NCBI RefSeq assembly: GCF_046297595.1
Contig: NZ_JBKBHT010000004.1
Coordinates: forward strand, 1-64,000
Source: Ferrovibrio sp046297595
Lineage (GTDB): Bacteria > Pseudomonadota > Alphaproteobacteria > Ferrovibrionales > Ferrovibrionaceae
DNA: 64,000 nt
Direction: 5' to 3'
Shown one piece after another: positions 28,333-36,370 of this stretch. Position 1 is the first letter of the stretch. The number at the start of each line of letters is the position of its first letter. A program made the translations under genes and the position numbers. A model generated the notes under the pieces. It worked only from the letters and a program-made list of their open reading frames with translations. It was not told the origin of the DNA and did not search any database.

Positions 28333-29316
28333 ATGGAGCGATTGCGTCGTCCCTTGCCTGGCCTGACGGTGGCGATCACCGTCGCGCTGGCGGTTGGGTT
28401 CATCGCCGACCATTACGGCGGCCCGCCCTTCCTGCTGGCCCTGCTGCTGGGCATGGCCTTCAATTTCCTCAGTGCCGATGCCCGCGTGCGCCCCGGTATC
28501 GACCTGGCCGCGCGCAGCGTGTTGCGCATCGGCGTGGCCCTGCTGGGCATCCGCATCACATTCGATCGGATCGCCGATCTTGGCCCGGTTCCCGTATTGC
28601 TGGCGATTTGCGGCGTGGCAGTGGCGCTTGGCAGCGGCCTCCTGCTGGCGCGGCTGGCCGGGCGATCTGCAGCGGAGGGCGTGTTGTCCGGCGGTGCCGT
28701 CGGCATCTGCGGCGCTTCGGCGGCGATGGCGATTTCCGCCGCCCTGCCGCGTTCGCCGCAATCCGAACGCCTGACCCTGCTGACCGTGATCGGCGTGACG
28801 GCGCTCTCCACGCTGGCGATGATCGTCTATCCGCTGCTGGCCAAGACCTTGGGGCTGGATGAAACCGCCGCCGGTGTGTTGTTCGGCGCCACCATCCACG
28901 ATGTGGCCCAGGTGCTGGGCGCCGGTCTGACCGTGTCGCCCCAGGCCGGCGATGTGGCGACTTTCGTCAAGCTGGTGCGCGTGGCCTGCCTGCTGCCGGT
29001 CGTGGTGATGGTCGGCTGGGCTTTCCGTCGCGCAGGCGAAGGCCAGGCGACACAGAGTCAGCCCCTGCTGCCGCATTTCCTGATCGGCTTCGTGGCGCTG
29101 GTCGTTCTGGGCAGCGTGGTGAACCTGCCGGCGCTGGTGGTAAACGGCGTTTCGGAAGTATCGCGCTGGTGCCTGCTGGTGGCGATCTCGGCGCTGGGCG
29201 TGAAGACCTCGTTCGCCGAACTCTTTGCCCTGGGCTGGAAGCCGCTGGTGCTGATCCTGGCCGAGACGGTGATCCTGCTCGGCTTCGTGCTCCTGGGCCT
29301 GCTGGTCCTGCTCTAG
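28333..29316 (+). CDS. YeiH family (UPF0324) putative membrane exporter
   Basis: 327 aa with about ten membrane helices. Family signatures include LLALLLGMAFNFL near the N-terminus, SGGAVGICGASAAMAISA and GATIHDVAQVLGAG mid-protein. Members are annotated as putative sulfate exporters, but the substrate is not settled. The stop overlaps the convergent HxlR regulator by four bases. Confidence 0.9.
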   Translation: MERLRRPLPGLTVAITVALAVGFIADHYGGPPFLLALLLGMAFNFLSADARVRPGIDLAARSVLRIGVALLGIRITFDRIADLGPVPVLLAICGVAVALGSGLLLARLAGRSAAEGVLSGGAVGICGASAAMAISAALPRSPQSERLTLLTVIGVTALSTLAMIVYPLLAKTLGLDETAAGVLFGATIHDVAQVLGAGLTVSPQAGDVATFVKLVRVACLLPVVVMVGWAFRRAGEGQATQSQPLLPHFLIGFVALVVLGSVVNLPALVVNGVSEVSRWCLLVAISALGVKTSFAELFALGWKPLVLILAETVILLGFVLLGLLVLL

Positions 29317-29636
29317 GCGCGGGCTTTCGCCCAGCCCTCGGCCCAGTCATTCAGCGCCAGCAGCGTGGGCATCAGCGCCCGCGCCGGAGCAGTCAGGGCA
29401 TAACCCTCGCCTTCGTGATCCAGCAATCCCCCCTCGCGCAGATCTTTCAGCCGCTGCTGCAGCACGCTGGGCGAGATGTCGCCGCAGGCGGCCTGCAGGG
29501 CGCGGAAGGTCAGGGGGCTGTCCCGCAATTCCCACAGCACGCGCAGGCTCCAGCGCCGGCCCAGCAGGTCCAGCACGGCCATGATCGGCCGGCCGGTGGT
29601 GGAACCGCGGACAGGCTGGCGGGACGAAGGGGACAT
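29313..29636 (-). CDS. HxlR family winged-helix regulator
   Basis: 107 aa. The winged-helix domain spans nearly the whole protein: MAVLDLLGRRWSLRVLWEL then the recognition region SPSVLQQRLKDLREGGLL. The usual N-terminal cysteine of redox-sensing HxlR proteins is absent before the HTH, although one cysteine is in AACGDIS. It is divergent from the CMD-family gene at 29722 and the interval holds two related 17-bp palindromes, so it probably controls both genes. Confidence 0.9.
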   Translation of the reverse strand: MSPSSRQPVRGSTTGRPIMAVLDLLGRRWSLRVLWELRDSPLTFRALQAACGDISPSVLQQRLKDLREGGLLDHEGEGYALTAPARALMPTLLALNDWAEGWAKARA

Positions 29637-29659
29637 GCGGACCTCTTGCGGGGGCTTGC

Positions 29660-29701
29660 GCTACGAATTTCGTAGCATTATGTTGCTACTGAATTCGTAG
29701 C
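29660..29701. promoter_or_regulatory. Two 17-bp palindromic operators for the HxlR regulator
   Basis: Site 1 (29660-29676) is GCTACGAATTTCGTAGC, a perfect palindrome around a central T. Site 2 (29685-29701) is GCTACTGAATTCGTAGC, with the same GCTAC/GTAGC arms. Centres are 25 bp apart in the 85-bp divergent interval. GTAGCAT follows each site. Binding by the adjacent HxlR protein is inferred from position. Confidence 0.8.
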
Positions 29702-29721
29702 ATACTGGAGAGCCTTCCGCC

Positions 29722-30270
29722 ATGCCCCGCCTCAATCCCCTGGCGCCGCCCTATTCCCCCGAAGTCGCCGCCGCCCTGGCCCAGATGCCGGCCGACATCG
29801 CCCTGTTCCGCACGGTAGCCCATAACCCGCGCGTGCTGACACGCTGGAAGGAGGGTGGGCTACTCGACAGGGGTTCGATCACCCTGCGGCAGCGCGAGCT
29901 GGTAATCCTGCGCACCACGGCCCTGCTGAAGGCGGAATACGAATGGGGTGTGCATGTCTCCTTTTTTGCCGCCAAGGCCGGTTTCACGCCGGCCGAAATC
30001 GCCGCCACGGTGCATGGTCAGGCCAGCGACTGGCAGGGCGATGAAGCCATGCTGATCCGGCTGGTGGGGGCGCTGGTGCACAATGCCAGTATCGACGATG
30101 CCCTGTGGAGCGAGGCCAGCGCTTATTTCGATGCGGGGCAGATGGTGGAGATCATCTCGCTGGCGGGCTTTTACCACATGGTCTCGTTCATGGTGAACGC
30201 GACCGGCGTGGCACGGGAACCCGGCGCGGCTGTTTTTCCCTCGCGGACCGAGGCGGCTGCGGCTCAGTAG
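29722..30270 (+). CDS. Carboxymuconolactone decarboxylase family protein (AhpD-like fold)
   Basis: 182 aa. The central segment LRQRELVILRTTALLKAEYEWGVH and the helix around MVEIISLAGFYHMVSF belong to the CMD family. The CxxC of true AhpD peroxidases is missing, so peroxidase activity is unlikely; many such proteins are lyases or unknown. It is the presumed target of the divergent HxlR regulator. Its end overlaps the convergent GGT gene by seven bases. Confidence 0.88.
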   Translation: MPRLNPLAPPYSPEVAAALAQMPADIALFRTVAHNPRVLTRWKEGGLLDRGSITLRQRELVILRTTALLKAEYEWGVHVSFFAAKAGFTPAEIAATVHGQASDWQGDEAMLIRLVGALVHNASIDDALWSEASAYFDAGQMVEIISLAGFYHMVSFMVNATGVAREPGAAVFPSRTEAAAAQ

Positions 30271-31868
30271 GCGAGTGCGCAGCCGTCCTTGCGCGGGTCC
30301 GAGCCAGCCTGCAGCACGCCATTGACGCGGTCGATCATGATGACCTGGCCGCCGCCATGGGGCATTTCGGCCATCTTGATTTCGTGGCCCAGCGCGGCGA
30401 GGCCTTTGAGCACGTCCTCGCGGATGCCGCGCTCCGCTTCGAAGCGGTTCATCTGATAGAAGCCGCGGGCGCAGTCGATGGCTTCCTGCACATTCATGCC
30501 GAAATCGAGGATGTTGGTCAGTACATGCGACTGGCCGACCGGCTGGAAGCCGCCGCCCATCACGCCGAAGCACAGCCAGGGCTTGCCATCCTTCATCGCC
30601 ATGGCGGGGATGATGGTATGCAGCGGCCGTTTATGCGGAGCCACGCAGTTCGGATGCGCCGGATCGACGCGGAAACCGGCACCGCGATTCTGCAGCAGCA
30701 CGCCGGTCTTCGGGCTGCTCAGGCCCGTGCCGTATGGCCAGAACAGCGAGTTGATGAAGGAGCAGGCATTACCCTTGTCGTCCACCACACTGATGTAGAC
30801 GGTGTCGCGATAGGTGGTGCCGCCGGCAGCGCCCAGTACCGGCATGGCCTTCTTCAGGTCGATGCGGCCGCGCAGCTCGTCGGCGAAGCTTGCGGACAGA
30901 ATCTTTTCCACCGGCACCTCGGCGAAGGCCGGATCGGCCACGTAGGCATCGCGTGCCTGGAAAGCCAGCCGCGTGGCTTCTGCCTCGATGTGGAAACGTT
31001 CGATGCCGACCGGATCGTATTTGCTCAGATCGAAGCCGCTCAGGATATTGAGCATCAGCAGGGTGGTGATGCCGACGCCGTTGGGCGGAATCTCCAGCAG
31101 TTCGACGTCGCGATAACTCGTGCTGATCGGATCGACCCAGAAGGCTTCCTGGGTGGCGAAATCCTCCAGCGCATGGGTGCCGCCCAGGCCGCGCAGATAC
31201 TCCACCATGTCCTCGGCGACCCAGCCGGTATAGAAGCCGTCGCGGCCCCGGGCAGCGATTTCCCGGAAGACCTTGGCATGTTCGGGCTGGCGGAACACCT
31301 CGCCGGCCTTCGGCGGGCGGCCGTCCTTCAGCCACATGCGCGCCGTGTTGGCATCTGCCTTCAGCTTGGCCTCGTTGCGGCCCCAGTCGGTGGCGACGCG
31401 TTCGGTGACCGGAAAGCCTTCCTCGGCATGGCGGATGGCGGGCTGCAGCAGCTCGGCCAGCGGCATGCTGCCGAAGCGGGCATTCAGCTTGCTCCAGGCG
31501 TCGACGGCGCCGGGAATGGTGACGGCATGTACCGAGGTGAGGTCGATCTGCTTGATGCCCTGCTTCAGCAGATGGTCGGCGCTCAGGCCCTTGGGCGCCC
31601 GGCCGGAGCCATTCAGCCCATAAACCCTGCCGCCGGCGCGCAGGTCGGTACCGGCCGGCGCATAGAGAACGAAATTGTCGCCGCCGATGCCGGTCGAGCC
31701 CGGCTCGACCACGCATTGCACGGCGCAGGCGGCGATCGCGGCATCGGTCGCGTTGCCGCCGCGGCGCAGGATTTCCATCGCGGTCTGCGTCGCCAGCGTA
31801 TGCGAGGTGGCGGCGGCGCCGTGGCGGCCCATCACGACGGAACGGCCGGGCAGTTGCAGATCGCGCAT
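30264..31868 (-). CDS. Gamma-glutamyltransferase family protein
   Basis: 534 aa Ntn-hydrolase. The autoprocessing/nucleophile threonine is in YRDTVYISVVD, with the downstream FINSLFWPYGTGL oxyanion region in place of the usual longer GGT loop. An N-terminal GNATDAAIAACAVQCVVEPG block and the C-terminal GGGFQPVGQSHVLTNILDFG block are typical. No signal peptide is clear, unlike periplasmic Ggt; cephalosporin acylase-like or cytoplasmic gamma-glutamyl hydrolases are possible. It lies 98 bp downstream of the flavoprotein fusion gene on the same strand. Confidence 0.88.
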   Translation of the reverse strand: MRDLQLPGRSVVMGRHGAAATSHTLATQTAMEILRRGGNATDAAIAACAVQCVVEPGSTGIGGDNFVLYAPAGTDLRAGGRVYGLNGSGRAPKGLSADHLLKQGIKQIDLTSVHAVTIPGAVDAWSKLNARFGSMPLAELLQPAIRHAEEGFPVTERVATDWGRNEAKLKADANTARMWLKDGRPPKAGEVFRQPEHAKVFREIAARGRDGFYTGWVAEDMVEYLRGLGGTHALEDFATQEAFWVDPISTSYRDVELLEIPPNGVGITTLLMLNILSGFDLSKYDPVGIERFHIEAEATRLAFQARDAYVADPAFAEVPVEKILSASFADELRGRIDLKKAMPVLGAAGGTTYRDTVYISVVDDKGNACSFINSLFWPYGTGLSSPKTGVLLQNRGAGFRVDPAHPNCVAPHKRPLHTIIPAMAMKDGKPWLCFGVMGGGFQPVGQSHVLTNILDFGMNVQEAIDCARGFYQMNRFEAERGIREDVLKGLAALGHEIKMAEMPHGGGQVIMIDRVNGVLQAGSDPRKDGCALAY

Positions 31869-31966
31869 CGGAATAGTCCTGGACTCTGTTGTGGTGGCAA
31901 AAGCCTACACCAGGGTCATCCGCATGCGACAGAGTTTGCGCTCAGACTTCGTCGCCCATTTCACGT

Positions 31967-34309
31967 CTAGATTTCATCCCGTCGTGCACGCTGCTTGGCG
32001 AAGGCATCGGCGGCCCGTGCCTCTTCGCGTTCGCGGCTGCGCAATTGGTACCATTGGTCCCGGCCGGCTTCGTACTGCACCGGCCATGCCGTGCCGCGCC
32101 AATCGTAGTCGGCTGCAGCATGCAGGGTGAAATACGGATCGGCCAGATGCGGCCGGGCCAGGGCGCAGAGATCGGCGCGGCCGGAGGCGACGATGGTGTT
32201 GACCTGGTCGGCCGAGGTGATGGCGCCAACCGCGATGGTGGCGATGCCAGCTTCCTGGCGGATCGCATCGGAAAACGGCGTCTGGAACATGCGGCCATAT
32301 TGCGGCCTGGCCTCGGTCGAGGTCTGTCCGGCCGATACATCGACCAGGTCGCAGCCATGGGCTTTCAGCATCTTCGCAATCGCAACGGAATCCTCGACGC
32401 TCAGGCCGCGTTCGGGTACCCAGTCGACGGCCGAGATGCGCACCGACATCGGCCGGTCCTGCGGCCAGACGGCGCGCATGGCGTCAAACACCTCCAGCGG
32501 AAAGCGCATGCGGTTTTCCAGGCTGCCGCCATACTCATCCGTGCGGGTGTTGCTGAGCGGCGAGATGAAGTTCGACAGCAGATAGCCATGGGCCATATGC
32601 AGTTCGACCAGATCGAAGCCGGCATCGATGGCAAGTTTCGTCGACTGCACGAAATCGTCGCGCACATGGTCCATGTCGGCGCGGGTCATGGCTTTCGGCG
32701 CAGGCCCATCGGGCAGATAGGGGATGGCCGAGGCCGACAGGATCGGCCAAGCCTGATCAGGCGGCAGAGGCCGGTCATAGCCGCCGGCCCAGGGCAGGCA
32801 GGTGGCGCCCTTGCGGCCGGCATGGGCCAGCTGGATGCCGATTTTGCCCCGGCTGTGCCCGTGGACAAAATCGGTGATGCGTCGCCAGGCCTTTGCCTGT
32901 TCCGCATTCCACAATCCGGTGCAGCCCGGCGTGATGCGGGCCTCGGGCGCGATGTCGGTCATCTCGGTCAGGATCAGGCCGGCGCCGCCGATGGCGCGGC
33001 TGCCCAGATGCACCAGCGTCCAGTCGTTGGGAATGCCATTTTCGGCCGAGTATTGACACATCGGCGAGACCACCACGCGGTTCTCCAGCGTCAGGCCGCG
33101 CAGACGGAAGGGGGTGAACATCGGCGGCGGCGGATTGGCGCCGGCGGGCAGGGAAGTGCCCGCCTCGCGCGCGGCCTTTTCGGCGAACCAGCGGTCGATC
33201 TGGGCGATGAAGCCGGGATCGCGCAGACGCAGGTTGTCATAGGTCACGCGCTTGGAGCGCGACAGCAGGCTGAGCGCCAGCTGGATCGGCTCGAAGCCGC
33301 GATAGCGCTCCGTGTGTTCGAACCATTCCAGCGAGACCTGGGCGGCATGCTGCAGGATCGAGACTTCGGTGAGGCGCGCATCCTCGAAGGCCTTCAATGC
33401 GGTGGGCAGATCCGGATGGCCGGCATGCAGGGCGCGGTTCAGCGCAATCGCATCTTCCATCGCCAGCTTGGTGCCCGAACCGATCGAGAAATGCGCCGTA
33501 TGAACGGCATCGCCGATGATCACGACATTGTCATGGACCCAGCGCTCGCATTTGATGGTGGGGAAGGTGCGCCAGATCGAGCGGTTGCTGAGCAGCCGGT
33601 GGCCTTTCAGGTGCTTCGCAAACAGGGCTTCGCAATAAGCGATGGTGTCGGCTTCGCTGGCATTGTCGAGGCCGGCGCGCCGCCAGGTTTCTTCCGTCGT
33701 CTCCACGATGAAGGTCGAGAGGCCTTCCTCGAAGCGATAGGCATGCACCTGGAACAGGCCATGCTGGTTGGCTTCGAAAATGAAGGTGAAGGTATCGAGT
33801 GGCAGGCTCGTGCCAAGCCAGACGAATTTGTTGCGCCGCCAGTCCATGGCAGGGCGGAAGCGGTCTTTCCAGGTTTCGCGCACCTGGCTGTTGATGCCAT
33901 CGGCGCCGATCAGCAGGTCGCAGTCCCGGCGCAGGGTTTCGAAATCCTTCAGTTCCGTACCGAATTCCAGCCGGATGCCTTCGGCGGCACAGCGGGCCTG
34001 CAGGATCTGCAGCAGGCGTTTGCGCGACAGGCCGCAGAAACCATGTCCGCCGGAACGGATGGTCTCGCCGCCGGCCACCACATCGATTTCGGTCCAGTAG
34101 GCGAAGTTCTGGCGGATCGCCTCGTAGGTACCGGCATCCTCGGCCAGGAACTGGTTCAGCGTCTCGTCGGAAAAGACGACGCCGAAACCGAACGTATCGT
34201 CCGGCTGGTTGCGTTCGTAGATCGTTATCTCGTGGCGGTTGTCCGCCTTTTTCATGAGCAGGGCGAGGTAAAGGCCAGCCGGTCCGCCGCCGACGATCGT
34301 GACGCGCAT
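31967..34309 (-). CDS. FAD monooxygenase/old yellow enzyme fusion (salicylyl-CoA 5-hydroxylase or 2-aminobenzoyl-CoA monooxygenase/reductase type)
   Basis: 780 aa from ATG 34309, preceded by GGGGGAG. Residues about 1-370 form an FAD aromatic hydroxylase: IVGGGPAGLYLALLMKK at the start, LLIGADGINSQVRE, and VIIGDAVHTAHFSIGSGTK. Residues about 390-770 form an NADH:flavin oxidoreductase (OYE) with VVSPMCQYSAENG, IQLAHAGRKG and the HMAHGYLLSNFISPLSN block. This architecture is known in bifunctional CoA-thioester enzymes of aromatic degradation: the monooxygenase hydroxylates and the OYE domain reduces the ring. Which substrate applies here cannot be decided; no CoA ligase is nearby. An AT-rich palindrome precedes it. 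Confidence 0.9.
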   Translation of the reverse strand: MRVTIVGGGPAGLYLALLMKKADNRHEITIYERNQPDDTFGFGVVFSDETLNQFLAEDAGTYEAIRQNFAYWTEIDVVAGGETIRSGGHGFCGLSRKRLLQILQARCAAEGIRLEFGTELKDFETLRRDCDLLIGADGINSQVRETWKDRFRPAMDWRRNKFVWLGTSLPLDTFTFIFEANQHGLFQVHAYRFEEGLSTFIVETTEETWRRAGLDNASEADTIAYCEALFAKHLKGHRLLSNRSIWRTFPTIKCERWVHDNVVIIGDAVHTAHFSIGSGTKLAMEDAIALNRALHAGHPDLPTALKAFEDARLTEVSILQHAAQVSLEWFEHTERYRGFEPIQLALSLLSRSKRVTYDNLRLRDPGFIAQIDRWFAEKAAREAGTSLPAGANPPPPMFTPFRLRGLTLENRVVVSPMCQYSAENGIPNDWTLVHLGSRAIGGAGLILTEMTDIAPEARITPGCTGLWNAEQAKAWRRITDFVHGHSRGKIGIQLAHAGRKGATCLPWAGGYDRPLPPDQAWPILSASAIPYLPDGPAPKAMTRADMDHVRDDFVQSTKLAIDAGFDLVELHMAHGYLLSNFISPLSNTRTDEYGGSLENRMRFPLEVFDAMRAVWPQDRPMSVRISAVDWVPERGLSVEDSVAIAKMLKAHGCDLVDVSAGQTSTEARPQYGRMFQTPFSDAIRQEAGIATIAVGAITSADQVNTIVASGRADLCALARPHLADPYFTLHAAADYDWRGTAWPVQYEAGRDQWYQLRSREREEARAADAFAKQRARRDEI

Positions 34310-34371
34310 GGGTTCTCCCCCGTCTGATTGGCGGCGCAGCCGGTATGGGGCCGCCAGAGATCTTCGCGGAG

Positions 34372-34391
34372 ATATTTTATATTTAAAATAT
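34372..34391. promoter_or_regulatory. AT-rich palindrome upstream of the flavoprotein fusion gene
   Basis: ATATTTT and AAAATAT arms around six bases lie 63 bp before the fusion gene's start, in otherwise GC-rich DNA. It is the only AT-rich patch in the interval, so it could be an operator or a promoter element; no regulator gene is adjacent. Confidence 0.4.
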
Positions 34392-34419
34392 ATTCCGGCA
34401 AGCCGGAAGGTTGCCGCGA

Positions 34420-35004
34420 TCAGCGCGCTCGGAAGGCCGTGATGCCGAAGCCGGTCAGGGCAAACCCGAGGAAGATTTTCGCCAATGCCGCCGGCGGAAC
34501 CGGCAGGAAGCCGAGGTAGCGGTAACGCGCCAGTTCGGCCAGGGCCATGGCCAGGGTCGCCAGCAGCAGCCAGCGGCCGGGAACCGGCCGGTAGCGCAGA
34601 CCGATCAGGGCCGCCAGCAGCAGGATCCCCAGCACGATCATCGGCAGGGGCAGCATTCCTATCGGCAGGCGGTCTGCCGCTACGGCAATCAGGATGGCGA
34701 GGCCGATACCGGTGAACAGCGTCATGCGTTTGCTGCCCGGCGGGACGATCAGGCTGAACACGGCGCCCAAGGCCAGACCGACCAGGCCGAGGCTGGAAGC
34801 GAGGTAGCGCAGATCGCCTTCCAGCCCGGCGAAAGCCGACCATCCCATGGCGGAGGCGAATTCAGCAGCGGCCACAGCCAGGTACAGGACGGCTCCGGTG
34901 CCCCAGAACAGGGCGGCCGGCAGAGGGCTGCGACTGACCATGACGAGGCAGGCGATGCCACCGGCCAGATAGACGGCGTGGGCGATCAAGGCGATATCAG
35001 GCAT
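34420..35004 (-). CDS. Membrane protein, YhhN-like, unknown function
   Basis: 194 aa from ATG 35004. Almost entirely hydrophobic, with about seven or eight helices and a conserved-looking FASAMGWSAFAGLEGDLRY loop and a KIFLGFALTGFGITAF end. The length and hydrophobic pattern suggest a YhhN/lysoplasmalogenase-like membrane protein, but I see no decisive motif. Longer in-frame starts exist upstream. It is 110 bp upstream of the flavoprotein fusion on the same strand. Confidence 0.6.
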   Translation of the reverse strand: MPDIALIAHAVYLAGGIACLVMVSRSPLPAALFWGTGAVLYLAVAAAEFASAMGWSAFAGLEGDLRYLASSLGLVGLALGAVFSLIVPPGSKRMTLFTGIGLAILIAVAADRLPIGMLPLPMIVLGILLLAALIGLRYRPVPGRWLLLATLAMALAELARYRYLGFLPVPPAALAKIFLGFALTGFGITAFRAR

Positions 35005-35144
35005 GGCGGCACTATGCCCGGCGGCATTGCCGTTCGGCAAGCCGAGCAGGAGCATATGGTGTAGGCAGGGTGGCCGCGCGAGGGGTGGGATCAGGGGCCG
35101 GAATCAGGCTAAAAATTCACCCTGAAACGAGACTTTCTGCGGGG

Positions 35145-35173
35145 TTGACGCCTGACTGGGGCGGGGCTATAAC
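35145..35173 (+). promoter_or_regulatory. Sigma-70-type promoter of rpsT
   Basis: TTGACG (35145-35150) and TATAAC (35168-35173) are separated by exactly 17 bases and lie 54 bp before the rpsT start. A GC-rich discriminator follows the -10, as expected for a growth-rate-regulated ribosomal promoter. Confidence 0.8.
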
Positions 35174-35226
35174 CCCCGCCTCGATTTACGCCGCAAGGCA
35201 ATAGCAACTATCGGAAATCACAAGCT

Positions 35227-35490
35227 ATGGCTCAGCACAAGTCCGCGGAGAAGCGCGCCCGCCAGACCAAGAAGCGCACGGCCGTCAACCGCGCGCGGCG
35301 CAGCAAGGTCCGTACCGCCGTAAAGAAGCTCGAAACGGCGATTGCCACCGGCGACAAGACCGCGGCTGCTGCTGCGCTGAAGGAAGCGCAGCCGGCCCTC
35401 GACAAGGGCGTGACCAAGGGTGCGGTGAAGTCGCGCACCGCTTCACGCAAGCTGTCGCGTCTGAACGCCCGCGTCAAAGCTATGGCTTGA
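35227..35490 (+). CDS. rpsT: 30S ribosomal protein S20
   Basis: 87 aa, very basic. It binds 16S rRNA early in 30S assembly. MAQHKSAEKRARQTKKRTAVN and KGVTKGAVKSRTASRKLSRL are the S20 signatures. Monocistronic: its own promoter is upstream and a strong hairpin follows. Located next to dnaA as in many alphaproteobacteria. Confidence 0.98.
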   Translation: MAQHKSAEKRARQTKKRTAVNRARRSKVRTAVKKLETAIATGDKTAAAAALKEAQPALDKGVTKGAVKSRTASRKLSRLNARVKAMA

Positions 35491-35535
35491 TCTGTCGCCG
35501 CGCGATGTCCGCGCGGGGCTGACAGGTATCGGTTC

Positions 35536-35576
35536 AAAAACATCGCCCGTCTGGTGACAGCGGGCGATGTTTTTTT
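35536..35576 (+). terminator. Rho-independent terminator of rpsT
   Basis: AAAAACATCGCCCG pairs with CGGGCGATGTTTTT over 14 bp around an 11-base loop, with a run of T after it; it starts 45 bp after the rpsT stop. Confidence 0.93.
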
Positions 35577-35918
35577 ATGCGACTGCGAAGAGCTTCATCG
35601 CCTGTCTGCCTCGTTCGCGAACGTTTTCATCGAGGCGATTAGTCCGTGCGCTATACGCCCACGGCGACAATGCGCCGCTACAAGTTCCAATTCTGCAACA
35701 AGGAAAAATTTTTTTCGGGGAGTCTTCATCTGTCTGCTTGCGTGGCCACGGCGATTTCCCTTTAATGCCCTTGCTGCCGCGCGACGAAGGGGATTGAAGA
35801 TGCCCCGTGAAGCGCAAGAAAGCGCTCCGCGAACTGGGCGGACGACCTTCGGACAAGCGGCGGCGCGCGTGACGGACAAGATAGATTTTTAAACAATAAA
35901 CGTGGCGCGAGGTTGGGG
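35577..35918. other. Intergenic region before rhodanese-dnaA
   Basis: 342 bp without a convincing gene. It holds A/T-rich patches (35702-35715 and 35883-35900) and probably the promoter of the rhodanese-dnaA unit. A 30-codon ORF (35800-35892) has GGGG eight bases before its ATG and could be a leader peptide, but nothing else supports it. No TTATCCACA-type DnaA boxes were seen, so I do not call an origin here. Confidence 0.4.
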
Positions 35919-36362
35919 ATGTTGGCTTCGGTGATGGCGGGGGACGAGGACTATGCAGGTGATGTCACGACTACCGAAGCCTGGAACCAGCTTGCGAACG
36001 ATCCTGACTCACTATTGATCGACGTCCGAACCCAACCGGAATGGAGCTTCGTCGGTGCGCCGGATCTCGGCAAACTTGGCAAGCGTCCTCTTTTTGTATC
36101 CTGGCAAGTGTATCCTGAAATGAGCGTCAACCCGCGTTTTGCTGATGAATTGCGTGCCCAGGGCGTCCGGCCCGGGCAGGCGCTGTTCTTCCTCTGCCGC
36201 TCTGGCGCTCGCTCGCGGGCAGCGGCGAAAGCCATGACGGCGGCGGGTTTCGCACCTTGTTACAATGTTGCCGGCGGTTTCGAGGGCGACCTCGATGCCG
36301 AGAAACATCGCGGACGATTGGGCGGCTGGAAGGCTGCTGGTCTCGGCTGGATCCAGAGCTGA
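35919..36362 (+). CDS. Rhodanese-domain protein
   Basis: 147 aa from ATG 35919 with GAGG upstream. Rhodanese domain with the active-site cysteine in FLCRSGARSRAAA (CRSGARS loop) and the earlier LLIDVRTQPEW block. Sulfurtransferase activity is expected; the partner is unknown. Its stop is eight bases before the dnaA start, so dnaA is probably translated from the same message. Confidence 0.92.
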   Translation: MLASVMAGDEDYAGDVTTTEAWNQLANDPDSLLIDVRTQPEWSFVGAPDLGKLGKRPLFVSWQVYPEMSVNPRFADELRAQGVRPGQALFFLCRSGARSRAAAKAMTAAGFAPCYNVAGGFEGDLDAEKHRGRLGGWKAAGLGWIQS

Positions 36363-36370
36363 GGCCCGCC

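Noticed and set aside
34310..34843. N-terminal extension of the flavoprotein fusion (another 178 codons)
   Set aside because: The extension is Arg/Pro-rich, overlaps another gene, and the FAD motif begins exactly at ATG 34309 behind a strong ribosome-binding site.
35577..35918. Possible replication origin upstream of dnaA
   Set aside because: A/T-rich patches exist but no cluster of DnaA boxes was found.
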